A stretch of 64,000 nucleotides of DNA. Source: Microbacterium lacticum (lineage in GTDB: Bacteria; Actinomycetota; Actinomycetes; Actinomycetales; Microbacteriaceae). Below, piece after piece: positions 31,860-39,008 of the stretch. A program made the position numbers and the translations under genes. Positions within the stretch are counted from its first letter, which is position 1. Each line of letters starts with the position of its first letter. The DNA lies in NCBI RefSeq assembly GCF_006716815.1, contig NZ_VFPS01000002.1, positions 310,001-374,000 of the forward strand, in the 5' to 3' direction. The notes under the pieces were generated by a model that had not been told where the DNA came from, did not search any database, and saw nothing but the letters and a program-made list of their open reading frames with translations.

Positions 31860-33368
31860 TCAGTCCCGCCAGCGGAAGGCGGTGCGATCCTCCATTGTCC
31901 GGTGGCCCGGTCCCGCCTTCGCCACCTCAATGTGGTCGATGACCAGCTTGAAGAGCTGATTGAGCGAGTCGATGGTTCCTTGGTGGAGGGGTATGGGCTG
32001 CTCAATGCCGTCCTCGCTCTGGGGATCTGCCCGGGGCCGCGCATAGTCTGCCTGATACTCGCTGATCTGTTCCTCTAGCGGGGTCTCGGTGCTCAGGGGA
32101 ATAGTTGCGGGGGGAGGCGCTGCGCTGGCGGCTTCGATCCGCTCCTGTAACTCGTCTCTCTCGGCGTAGAGCCGATCCACTTCGGCGAAGGCGATGGCGG
32201 CGGGCAGTGCCTTGGTTCGGTAACCCTCCATCAGTTCCGCAATCTGTTCGCTGATCTCATCCACGCGCTGGAGGTCTTCGGGGCTCGGCTCCGTGGCCTT
32301 GGGCTGGATGTAGCTCCCGGTCTCTTCTTTCCAGTAGAGGTATTCGAAGAAACGCCGGATGACATAGGCCTCCAGGATTCCGGCCGAGATCCCCAGGTGG
32401 CCCGTCTTGCAGCCGTAGGTTGCCCGGTTTCGTGTGCCGCTCGGCGTAGCCCCATAGAGAGGCTTCGAGCAGATGCCACAGCGAAGGAGGCCGGCGAGGG
32501 GCCAGGTGCCCTGGCGGACTTTGACCCGGGAGTGGGCCTGGAGCGCTCGTAGCGCTTCCCGTCTTTCCCTGAGGGTGATGATGGGTTCCCAGGTTCCCAT
32601 GATGGGTTGGCCGGTCCCGTCATAGAGCGGTTCCCGGTGGTAAGTGCGAACTCCAGCGGTGCGCCAGCCGAGAAGGACTTTCTTGAGAACTGAATGCTCC
32701 CACTTCTCTCCTCCCGCTGCGGTGAGCACCCCCTCCTCTTCCCAGCGTCGGGCGATGGAGGTGATGCTTGCGCCCTCCAGGATCTCCTTGAGCGCTCTAC
32801 GGATAAGCTCGGCCTCTGTGGGCTCGATGGTGACGCCGTCTTCCCTCCAGCCGAAGGGCCGTTGCCGCTGGAGCTTGGGCTTTCCCTGGAGTGCCTTGTG
32901 GTGGAAGGAGGCGGTCTGGCGCTCGGAGATTCGATCTGCTTCGGCGGCATCCCAGGCCGCCACGGTCAGGGCAACTGCTCTGCCGTCTGCCGTCGTGAGG
33001 TCATGGCTGCCCGAGACTACGGTTTTGATCTCCAGGGCGCCCGACTCTGCCAGACCGATGAGCTCGATCCATTCGAGGGGGCGCCTGGTGAGTCGACTGT
33101 TGCTGTAGGCAATGATGGTGCCGATGAGCCCATCCCGAACGGCATCGAGGAGGGCCTGGTATTCGGGCCGGGGCTTGTTGCCGGTCCTGTTGCTGGCTCC
33201 GATGTCGTTGTCGGTGTAGACGGCCACGACTGGGAGGCCTAGACGGTCAGCAAGATCCCGACAGTCTTTCTCCTGACGCGAGACGCCGATCTTGTCGCCC
33301 TCGGGGTCGCGGCTAATCCTGGTGTAGATCGCTGCGCCGGGCGCTCGTGTCCTGCGTTTGGTGGCCAT
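31860..33368 (-). CDS. Large serine recombinase (integrase of the element)
   Basis: 502 residues from ATG 33368. N-terminal resolvase domain: catalytic Ser in 'AIYTRISRDPEGD' (about residue 19), 'VSRQEKDCRDLADRL', and the conserved Arg pair in 'SNSRLTRRPLEW'. A recombinase domain follows, then a zinc ribbon ('LLRCGICSKPLYG', 'YGCKTGHLG') and a coiled coil ('EDLQRVDEISEQIAELMEGY', 'ERDELQERIEAA'). It joins attP of the element with attB in the LLM gene through a Ser-DNA intermediate. It reads away from the right end, 26 bp from attR. Excision would need a directionality factor, not identified here. Confidence 0.93.
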   Translation of the reverse strand: MATKRRTRAPGAAIYTRISRDPEGDKIGVSRQEKDCRDLADRLGLPVVAVYTDNDIGASNRTGNKPRPEYQALLDAVRDGLIGTIIAYSNSRLTRRPLEWIELIGLAESGALEIKTVVSGSHDLTTADGRAVALTVAAWDAAEADRISERQTASFHHKALQGKPKLQRQRPFGWREDGVTIEPTEAELIRRALKEILEGASITSIARRWEEEGVLTAAGGEKWEHSVLKKVLLGWRTAGVRTYHREPLYDGTGQPIMGTWEPIITLRERREALRALQAHSRVKVRQGTWPLAGLLRCGICSKPLYGATPSGTRNRATYGCKTGHLGISAGILEAYVIRRFFEYLYWKEETGSYIQPKATEPSPEDLQRVDEISEQIAELMEGYRTKALPAAIAFAEVDRLYAERDELQERIEAASAAPPPATIPLSTETPLEEQISEYQADYARPRADPQSEDGIEQPIPLHQGTIDSLNQLFKLVIDHIEVAKAGPGHRTMEDRTAFRWRD

Positions 33369-33394
33369 GAAATCTTCACATTACACCATTAGCA

Positions 33395-33401
33395 ATCCCG
33401 A
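33395..33401. other. attR core ATCCCGA
   Basis: Right element-host junction, identical to 5297-5303. Left of it lies element DNA ('ttacaccattagca'), right of it the displaced 3' end of the host LLM gene. Confidence 0.85.
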
Positions 33402-33496
33402 ATCAGCTCGGCGTCGCGTTCAACCTGCACGTCGTCGAGGAGTTCGCCAAGCACGTCGCTCCGGCGCTCGGCTGGAAGCCGAACACCGAGGCCTGA
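33395..33496 (+). pseudogene. Displaced 3' end of the host LLM gene
   Basis: Reading from the core, 'IPNQLGVAFNLHVVEEFAK' and then 'HVAPALGWKPNTEA' followed by TGA at 33494-33496. It continues the frame of the LLM gene at 4370-5296 and is GC-rich like the host. It has no start or promoter, so it is silent while the element is integrated and would be rejoined on excision. Confidence 0.88.
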
Positions 33497-33505
33497 CCGG
33501 CCCGC

Positions 33506-33975
33506 TCAGGCGATGAGCCGAAACCGCTCGCACACGACGGGCATGTCGGGGGCGAACCCGCGCGGGCTCTCGGAGTGCGCGCGCCAGTAGCGCTCATGGA
33601 TCTCGCGCCACGCCGCGAGCGAGCGGTCGCCCTCCCCCTCCGACCACGCGTGGTCCGCGTCGACGTCGCCGAACGGCACGACGCGGACCGCCGTCGTCTC
33701 GATGACGGCGCGCGGCGCGCCCCGGCCATCGAGGATGATGCTCAGCTCCCCCACCTCGGGGTCGGGTCGCCGGCGTGCTCGTAGTCCCACAGAGACGAGG
33801 CGGTGCCGGTCTTGACCCCCGACAGCACGAGGCCGAGCAGCTCGTCCGCGTGCGCCGGGGTCGCCCCGAACGCCCACGCGGCCGGCGGGTCGTCCGGCCA
33901 ACCGGCCAGCTCGGGCACCGCGAGGCGCGTTCGGGCCCAGAACGTGCGCACCGCCGCAGCGTCGACCTCAGGCAC
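33506..33975 (-). pseudogene. ASCH-domain protein, frameshifted
   Basis: From GTG 33975: 'VPEVDAAAVRTFWARTRLAV', 'WAFGATPAHADELLGLVLSG', 'VKTGTASSLWDYEHAGDP', then the frame is lost near 33755-33765. The other frame continues 'EVGELSIILDGRGAPRAVIE' to 'SPRGFAPDMPVVCERFRLI' and ends at 33506. Together they form a complete ASCH protein (RNA-binding, PUA-like fold; ~155 residues). One missing or extra base in the C/G-rich run 'gaccccgaggtggggg' explains it; a sequencing error is possible. Confidence 0.8.
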
Positions 33976-34067
33976 CCGCCCAGCGTACGTCCCCGCGCCC
34001 GCGCTGCGCCGCCCCGGCGTGGCCCGACGTCGCGCCCGCGCCCGCGCCGCGGTGCCGCCGAGGCGCG

Positions 34068-34165
34068 GTTCACAACGTCGGAGATCCGGCGCGGCGGCGC
34101 CGACCCCCCCACACAATGGCGGGGTCCCGCGCCGCCGCGGGGCGCGAATCTCCGACGTTGTGAAC
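34068..34165. repeat. Long inverted repeat (18-bp arms, 62-bp loop)
   Basis: GTTCACAACGTCGGAGAT at 34068-34085 is perfectly inverted at 34148-34165. The interior is also partly self-complementary and extremely GC-rich, so a large hairpin forms. It lies in the non-coding 218 bp between the ASCH remnant and the esterase gene and may end the esterase transcript, or be a copy of a dispersed palindromic repeat. Confidence 0.85.
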
Positions 34166-34193
34166 ACGCGGCGCGGGGCACCCCTACCCACCC

Positions 34194-35489
34194 CTACCCT
34201 GCCGAGAGCCCCAGCACGGGGTAGAGCACGGTGAAACCCTCGGCGAGGCCACCCGTGAGGGCGTCGCCGACGTGCCCGGCGCCGGGCACGTCGTACCGCA
34301 CGACGGTCATGCCGACCGCGCGCGCCTGCGCGGCGACCGTGTCGGCCGCGGAGATGTAGGCCGGGTCCTGCGCGCCGGCGGTGAAGATCGCGGTCATCCC
34401 CGCGTAGGTGCCGGGCGCCGCGGCCGCCATGATGTTGACGGGCTTGGATGCCTCGAACGCGGCCGCGCTGCCGCCGTAGATCGTCTTCGTGACGTTCGCG
34501 ACCTGCTCCGACCCGCCGAACGGCTCGCCGGAGACGCTGAGGATGTTCTTCCACAGCTGCGGCGACTGCGCCCCGAAGGTCGCGGCGCACCCGCCGCCGT
34601 TCGAGTAGCCCGCGATCGTCCAGTACGCGGGGTCGTCGATGATGTGCAGGTTCTTCTTCGCCCAGTCGACGACGTCGACGGTGATGTAGGTGCGCGCTTT
34701 GCCGTAGGCGGCCGAATCTGCGCAGGCGGTGTCGTTGACCGCAGCGCCCAGCAGGTCGGCGACGATCACGATCGGAGCGAGCCCGTCGTGCTGGGCGGCG
34801 AACCCGTCGAGCACGTTGCTGATCACGGTCGGGTCGGGGGCACCCGGATGCCCCATCATCATGATCACGAGGGGCAGCGCGGGCGCGCCCGGCACGAGCG
34901 CCGCCGGCGGAAGGTAGATGCCCGCGGGCCGCGCGTCGAACCCGGATGCCGTGGCGGGGATCTCCTGGCTGCCGCGGGACCCCACCGCGGGCATGCCGGC
35001 CGGGGCCTGCCACGTCGTGTACAGCGGCTGTGCGGGCGCGGCGGTGCTGCCGGCGCCGCCGGCGTCGGTGGGCAGATCGATGGAATCCGCCACCCCGAGC
35101 AGACTGCCGGGCGTCGGGTTGATGCCGAACCGCATGTTGACCCCGACGACGCCGGCGACGACGAAGACGACGACGCCGACACCCGCCAGCACGCGCCGCC
35201 ACGTGCGCGCACCGACCATGCCGCCGAGGGCGAAGCCGACCGCGGCGAAGGCGGCCGCGGTCCAGTGCCACACGAACGGCGGTACCGCGTCGCCGAACAC
35301 GTTCGTGGCGTTCACGAGGCGGTAGGTGCCATAGCCGATCACCGCGCCCGCCGCCGCTCCGGCGAGCGCCCAGACGCGCCGCCGCGTGCGCCAGCGGCGC
35401 ACCGCGAGGATCGCGAGCAGGATCACGGCCAGGGCGAACACTGTCACCGGCACCGGACCCTCTGCGATCGGTACCTGCCACAGATCCAT
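34194..35489 (-). CDS. Membrane-anchored alpha/beta-hydrolase (esterase, antigen 85-like)
   Basis: 431 residues from ATG 35489 (a longer start at 35522 is possible). Four N-terminal membrane helices ('VPVTVFALAVILLAILAV', 'VLAGVGVVVFVVAGVVGV' and two between) precede an exported domain with an esterase/antigen-85 fold: nucleophile elbow 'IAGYSNGGG' (GxSxG), 'LPLVIMMMGHPG', 'IVIVADLLG' and a late 'VPGAGHVGDA' carrying the catalytic His. It acts outside the membrane, probably on an ester or acyl substrate in the envelope. It diverges from the SufR-like regulator. Confidence 0.85.
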   Translation of the reverse strand: MDLWQVPIAEGPVPVTVFALAVILLAILAVRRWRTRRRVWALAGAAAGAVIGYGTYRLVNATNVFGDAVPPFVWHWTAAAFAAVGFALGGMVGARTWRRVLAGVGVVVFVVAGVVGVNMRFGINPTPGSLLGVADSIDLPTDAGGAGSTAAPAQPLYTTWQAPAGMPAVGSRGSQEIPATASGFDARPAGIYLPPAALVPGAPALPLVIMMMGHPGAPDPTVISNVLDGFAAQHDGLAPIVIVADLLGAAVNDTACADSAAYGKARTYITVDVVDWAKKNLHIIDDPAYWTIAGYSNGGGCAATFGAQSPQLWKNILSVSGEPFGGSEQVANVTKTIYGGSAAAFEASKPVNIMAAAAPGTYAGMTAIFTAGAQDPAYISAADTVAAQARAVGMTVVRYDVPGAGHVGDALTGGLAEGFTVLYPVLGLSAG

Positions 35490-35662
35490 GCGCCGACTGT
35501 ATGACACCCTCATATCGGTCACCTGAAGGCGGACCGGGGACGCGCCGGAGCGCGCCCCCCGGCGTCTTCCGGAGCGCGCCGCCCGGCGCCTTCCGGCACG
35601 CCGGAAGAAACCCGCCCCGCGCGGTACTGGCGGGAAGGAGCGAAGCCGTGAATAATAGTGGT

Positions 35663-36286
35663 ATGACCACAGGTCGCCCCGCGGGGTACAGCGCCATCTC
35701 CAACTACTCTCGTGTCGAGATCCTCCATCTCGTGCAGGAGCGATCCGACCGCACGGTCGCCGAGCTCGTCTCGGCCACCGACCTGCATCCGAACACCGTC
35801 CGCGAGCACCTCCAGCGCCTGATCGACGACGGCTATGTGGTGTCGGCGACCGAGCACCGCACGACGCGCGGCCGCCCCCGCGTGCTCTACAGCGCGACCG
35901 ACGGGGTGACCGCCTGCAGCCCCGTGCAGCACCGCAAGGCCCGCGCCGCCGCCCAGCGCGGCGACGTGATGCGCCGAGTGCTGCCGGGCGACGCGCCCAA
36001 GCTCGACACCGCCGCCCTGCACCAGATCGACGCCCTCGTCGAAGACCTCGTCGACGCCGGATTCGACCCGCTCGTCGACGAGAGCGAACTCACCGTCGAA
36101 CTCACCCCCTGCGCGCACGCCTCGTCGCAGGCTGAGCACCGCGAGGTGCTCTGCAGCGTGCACCTCGGCATCATGCAGAGCGTGCTCAGCTCGGCCGGCG
36201 GCCCGCTCTCGGTCGACGGCATGCGCTCCTCGTGCGACCCGCGCGAGTGCATCGTGCAGCTGCTGCACGCGTCGCAGCGCCCCTGA
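35663..36286 (+). CDS. SufR-like HTH regulator with a four-cysteine C-terminus
   Basis: 207 residues from ATG 35663 (GTG 35648 is an in-frame alternative). Winged-helix DNA-binding N-terminus: 'RVEILHLVQERSDRTVAELV', 'DLHPNTVREHLQRLIDDGYV', 'TTRGRPRVLYS'. The C-terminal part has 'LTPCAHASS', 'VLCSVHLG' and 'SSCDPRECIV', a Cys arrangement like the SufR/ArsR-type iron-sulfur sensors. It stands 109 bp upstream of cydA in the same direction, so it probably senses redox state or iron-sulfur status and controls cydABDC. A paralogue with three of the four Cys lies next to narK at 53417. Confidence 0.8.
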   Translation: MTTGRPAGYSAISNYSRVEILHLVQERSDRTVAELVSATDLHPNTVREHLQRLIDDGYVVSATEHRTTRGRPRVLYSATDGVTACSPVQHRKARAAAQRGDVMRRVLPGDAPKLDTAALHQIDALVEDLVDAGFDPLVDESELTVELTPCAHASSQAEHREVLCSVHLGIMQSVLSSAGGPLSVDGMRSSCDPRECIVQLLHASQRP

Positions 36287-36395
36287 CCCGGCCGGAGGGT
36301 TATTCACGGCCCGTCACTTACGAGCCTGACAACCGGCTGGGTAGCTTCAGTCATAAGGAAGATCGGCCCCGCCGGGCCGTCGAGAGGGGACCGCG
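36287..36395 (+). promoter_or_regulatory. Leader region of the cyd operon
   Basis: 109 bp between the regulator and cydA, more AT-rich around 36298-36360 ('gttattcacggcccgtcacttacg', 'cagtcataaggaag'). CATAAG could be a -10 box. GAGAGGGGA directly before the ATG serves as ribosome site. No certain operator was found. Confidence 0.35.
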
Positions 36396-37844
36396 ATGGA
36401 CTTCCTGGATCCGCTGCTGCTGGCCCGCTGGCAATTCGGCCTGACGACGCTGTATCACTTCATCTTCGTGCCGCTGACGCTCGGGATGTCGCTGTTCGTC
36501 GCGATCTTCCAGACGGCCTGGTACCGCACCGCGAACGTGAAGTGGCTCGCCCTGACGCGCTTTTTCGGCAAGATCTTCCTGATCAACTTCGCGATGGGCA
36601 TCGTCACCGGCATCGTGCAGGAGTTCCAGTTCGGCATGAACTGGTCGAGCTACAGCCGCTTCGTCGGCGACGTGTTCGGCGCCCCGCTCGCCTTCGAGGG
36701 CCTCATGGCCTTCTTCTTCGAGGCGACGTTCATCGGCCTCTGGATCTTCGGCTGGAACCGCCTGCCCAAGGGCATCCACCTCGCCACCATCTGGATCACC
36801 GTGGCCGGCACGTGGCTCTCCGCCTACTTCATCCTCGCCGCCAACGCGTTCATGCAGAACCCGCAGGGCTACCAGATGTCCACCGAGGGCCACCGTGCCG
36901 AAATGGCGAACTTCTGGGAAGTGCTGACCAACCCGGTCGCCCTCACCCAGCTGCCGCACACGCTCTCGTCGGCGATCATGTTCGCCGCCGGGGTGATGAT
37001 CGCCGCCTCCGCCTGGCACCTGTCGCGCGGACGCAACCTCGACACCATGCGCACGTCGCTACGCTTCGGCCTCTGGGCGATGATCATCGGCTTCGTGGCC
37101 GTCTTCCTCTCCGGCGACCAGCTCGGCCTCGTGATGGTGCAGACCCAGCCCATGAAGATGGCGGCGGCGGAGGCGATGTTCAACTCCGCGTGCGGGGCGA
37201 ATGCCTCGTTCTCGCTGTTCTCCATCGGCACGCCCGACGGTACCGGCGAGGTCTGGTCGCTGCGCGTGCCGTATGTGCTCGCCTTCCTCTCCACGCACGA
37301 CTTCAACGGCTGCGTCGAGGGCATCAACGACCTCAACAACCTCTACACGACCCAGCTCTTCCCGCAGTTCGCCGACCAGGTCGACGGCAACTTCGCGCCG
37401 ATCCTCTGGGTCACGTACTGGTCATTCCGCTGGATGATGGGCTTCGGCCTGCTCGCCACCGCGGTCGCCGTGGTCGGCCTCTGGGTCACCCGCAGGAACG
37501 CGAAGCGCCCCGTCGCCGGCTGGATGTGGAAGATCGCGATCTGGCAGGCGCCGCTCGCGCTCCTCGGCATCCTCGTCGGATGGATCTTCACCGAGATGGG
37601 CCGCCAGCCGTGGATCGTGTTCGGTCTCATGCTCACGCAGGACGGGGTCTCCCCGAACGTGCCGGGCTGGACGGTGCTGATCTCACTCATCGCGTTCACC
37701 CTGATCTACGCGATCCTCGCGGTCGTGGAGTTCGGGCTCATCTTCAAGACGGTGCGCGAGGGTCCGCAGGCCCTCCCCGACCCCGACGACCTGACGCCCG
37801 AGGGGCATCTGAAGGTCGACGACGTCCCCTCGACGGTGTACTAG
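36396..37844 (+). CDS. cydA: Cytochrome bd ubiquinol/menaquinol oxidase subunit I
   Basis: 482 residues from ATG 36396. Multi-helix membrane protein with heme ligands and signatures of CydA: 'LARWQFGLTTLYHFIFVPLT' (His21, heme b595), 'FAMGIVTGIVQEFQFGMNWS', 'GAPLAFEGLMAFFFEATFIG' (conserved Glu), 'LTQLPHTLSSAIMFAAG' (His, heme b558) and 'GRQPWIVFG'. The quinol loop is the short type. It reduces oxygen with menaquinol at very low oxygen and is first gene of cydABDC. Confidence 0.97.
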   Translation: MDFLDPLLLARWQFGLTTLYHFIFVPLTLGMSLFVAIFQTAWYRTANVKWLALTRFFGKIFLINFAMGIVTGIVQEFQFGMNWSSYSRFVGDVFGAPLAFEGLMAFFFEATFIGLWIFGWNRLPKGIHLATIWITVAGTWLSAYFILAANAFMQNPQGYQMSTEGHRAEMANFWEVLTNPVALTQLPHTLSSAIMFAAGVMIAASAWHLSRGRNLDTMRTSLRFGLWAMIIGFVAVFLSGDQLGLVMVQTQPMKMAAAEAMFNSACGANASFSLFSIGTPDGTGEVWSLRVPYVLAFLSTHDFNGCVEGINDLNNLYTTQLFPQFADQVDGNFAPILWVTYWSFRWMMGFGLLATAVAVVGLWVTRRNAKRPVAGWMWKIAIWQAPLALLGILVGWIFTEMGRQPWIVFGLMLTQDGVSPNVPGWTVLISLIAFTLIYAILAVVEFGLIFKTVREGPQALPDPDDLTPEGHLKVDDVPSTVY

Positions 37845-37856
37845 GAGCTGGCTGAC

Positions 37857-38891
37857 ATGGACCTCGCAACCCTCTGGTTCTTCATCGTCGGAGTGCTCTT
37901 CGTCGGATACTTCGTGCTCGACGGCTTCGACTTCGGCGTCGGTATGGCGCTGCCCTTCCTCGGCAAGGACGAGGTCTCGCGCCGCCAGGTGATCAACACC
38001 ATCGGCCCGGTGTGGGACCTCAACGAGACCTGGGTGATCGTCGCCGGCGCGTGCCTGTTCGCGGCGTTCCCCGAGTGGTACGCGACGCTGTTCAGCGGCT
38101 TCTACCTGCCGCTGCTGCTGATCCTGCTCGCGCTGATCCTGCGCGGTGTCTCGTTCGAGTACCGACACCAGCGCGAGGATGCCACGTGGAAGCGCCGCTT
38201 CGACCAGATGATCACGATCGGCTCCGCCGTCCCCGCACTGCTGTGGGGCGTCGCCGTCGGCAACATCGTGCAGGGCGTGCCGATCGACGCCGACAAGAAC
38301 TTCACCGGGTCGTTGTTCACGCTGCTCAACCCGTACGGACTGTGGGTGGGTGTCACGACGCTGCTGCTGTTCTTCCTGCACGGCGTGTACTTCGTGGGGC
38401 TCAAGACCGACGGCCAGGTGCACCATGACGCGCAGGCGCTCGGCAAGAAGCTCGCGGCCCCGACGGTGGTCTTCGCTGCGGGCACGGTCGTGTGGACGAT
38501 CATCATCGCCGCGGGCCGCGAGGCGCCGCTCCTCTGGGCCGTGATCGCGTGCGGCATCATCGCCGCCGTCGCACTCCTGGCATCCGTCGCCTTCAACTGG
38601 ATCGACCGCGACGGGAGCGCGTTCGCCGCGGGCGCCGTCACGATCGTCTTCGCGGTGCTGACCCTGTGGCTCGCGCTGTTCCCGTACGTCATGCCGGCCT
38701 CGAACGACCCGGCCAACAGCCTCACGATCGCGAACGCGTCGTCGACCCAGATGACGCTCGAGATCATGAGCTGGGCCGCGCTGATCTTCCTGCCGCTCGT
38801 GCTCGCGTACCAGGGCTGGACCTACTGGGTGTTCCGCAAGCGCGTCACGCGCGGGGCGATCGAGAAGGCGGAACTCGCCGAGGCCCACTGA
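37857..38891 (+). CDS. cydB: Cytochrome bd oxidase subunit II
   Basis: 344 residues from ATG 37857, 12 bp after cydA. Typical CydB start 'LATLWFFIVGVLFVGYFVLDGFDFGVGMAL' (seen in parts), then 'VINTIGPVWDLNETWVIVAG', 'FSGFYLPLLLILLALILRG' and eight to nine membrane helices. It forms the heterodimer with CydA. 117 bp with a strong hairpin separate it from cydD. Confidence 0.97.
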   Translation: MDLATLWFFIVGVLFVGYFVLDGFDFGVGMALPFLGKDEVSRRQVINTIGPVWDLNETWVIVAGACLFAAFPEWYATLFSGFYLPLLLILLALILRGVSFEYRHQREDATWKRRFDQMITIGSAVPALLWGVAVGNIVQGVPIDADKNFTGSLFTLLNPYGLWVGVTTLLLFFLHGVYFVGLKTDGQVHHDAQALGKKLAAPTVVFAAGTVVWTIIIAAGREAPLLWAVIACGIIAAVALLASVAFNWIDRDGSAFAAGAVTIVFAVLTLWLALFPYVMPASNDPANSLTIANASSTQMTLEIMSWAALIFLPLVLAYQGWTYWVFRKRVTRGAIEKAELAEAH

Positions 38892-38920
38892 CGGTCCGGG
38901 CGAGACCCCGGGTCGCGGTC

Positions 38921-38955
38921 GGCGACCGGCGCGGTGGGGACCCGCGCCGGTCGCC
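38921..38955 (+). terminator. Hairpin between cydB and cydD
   Basis: GGCGACCGGCGCGG (38921-38934) pairs with CCGCGCCGGTCGCC (38942-38955). There is no T-run, so it may only reduce read-through or protect the cydAB mRNA, which would give more CydAB than CydDC. Confidence 0.55.
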
Positions 38956-39008
38956 GATCGGTGCGTTCCCGGGCGTCAACGCGAAGCGCCATCTGAGAGG
39001 ATCGAAGG

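Larger units (their letters stand above)
5297..33401. mobile_element. Serine-integrase integrative element (~28.1 kb) inserted in an LLM gene
   Basis: Defined by the 7-bp identical core ATCCCGA at 5297-5303 and 33395-33401, by the split host gene on either side, and by the large serine recombinase gene whose start lies 26 bp inside the right end. Cargo: a restriction-modification pair, an Lsr2-like protein and many small unknown genes. Probable mobility genes: replication-relaxation-like protein, two FtsK/TraB-like ATPases and a short-repeat locus at 10875-11241. This set resembles actinomycete integrative conjugative elements that move double-stranded DNA with an FtsK-like protein. No phage structural gene, relaxase or mating-pore gene was seen. 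Three mobility genes carry IS insertions, so it is likely defective. Confidence 0.85.

Noticed and set aside
5297..33401. Integrated prophage
   Set aside because: Serine integrase and small genes fit, but no terminase, portal, capsid or tail gene is visible; FtsK-like and replication-relaxation-like genes point to a conjugative-type element.
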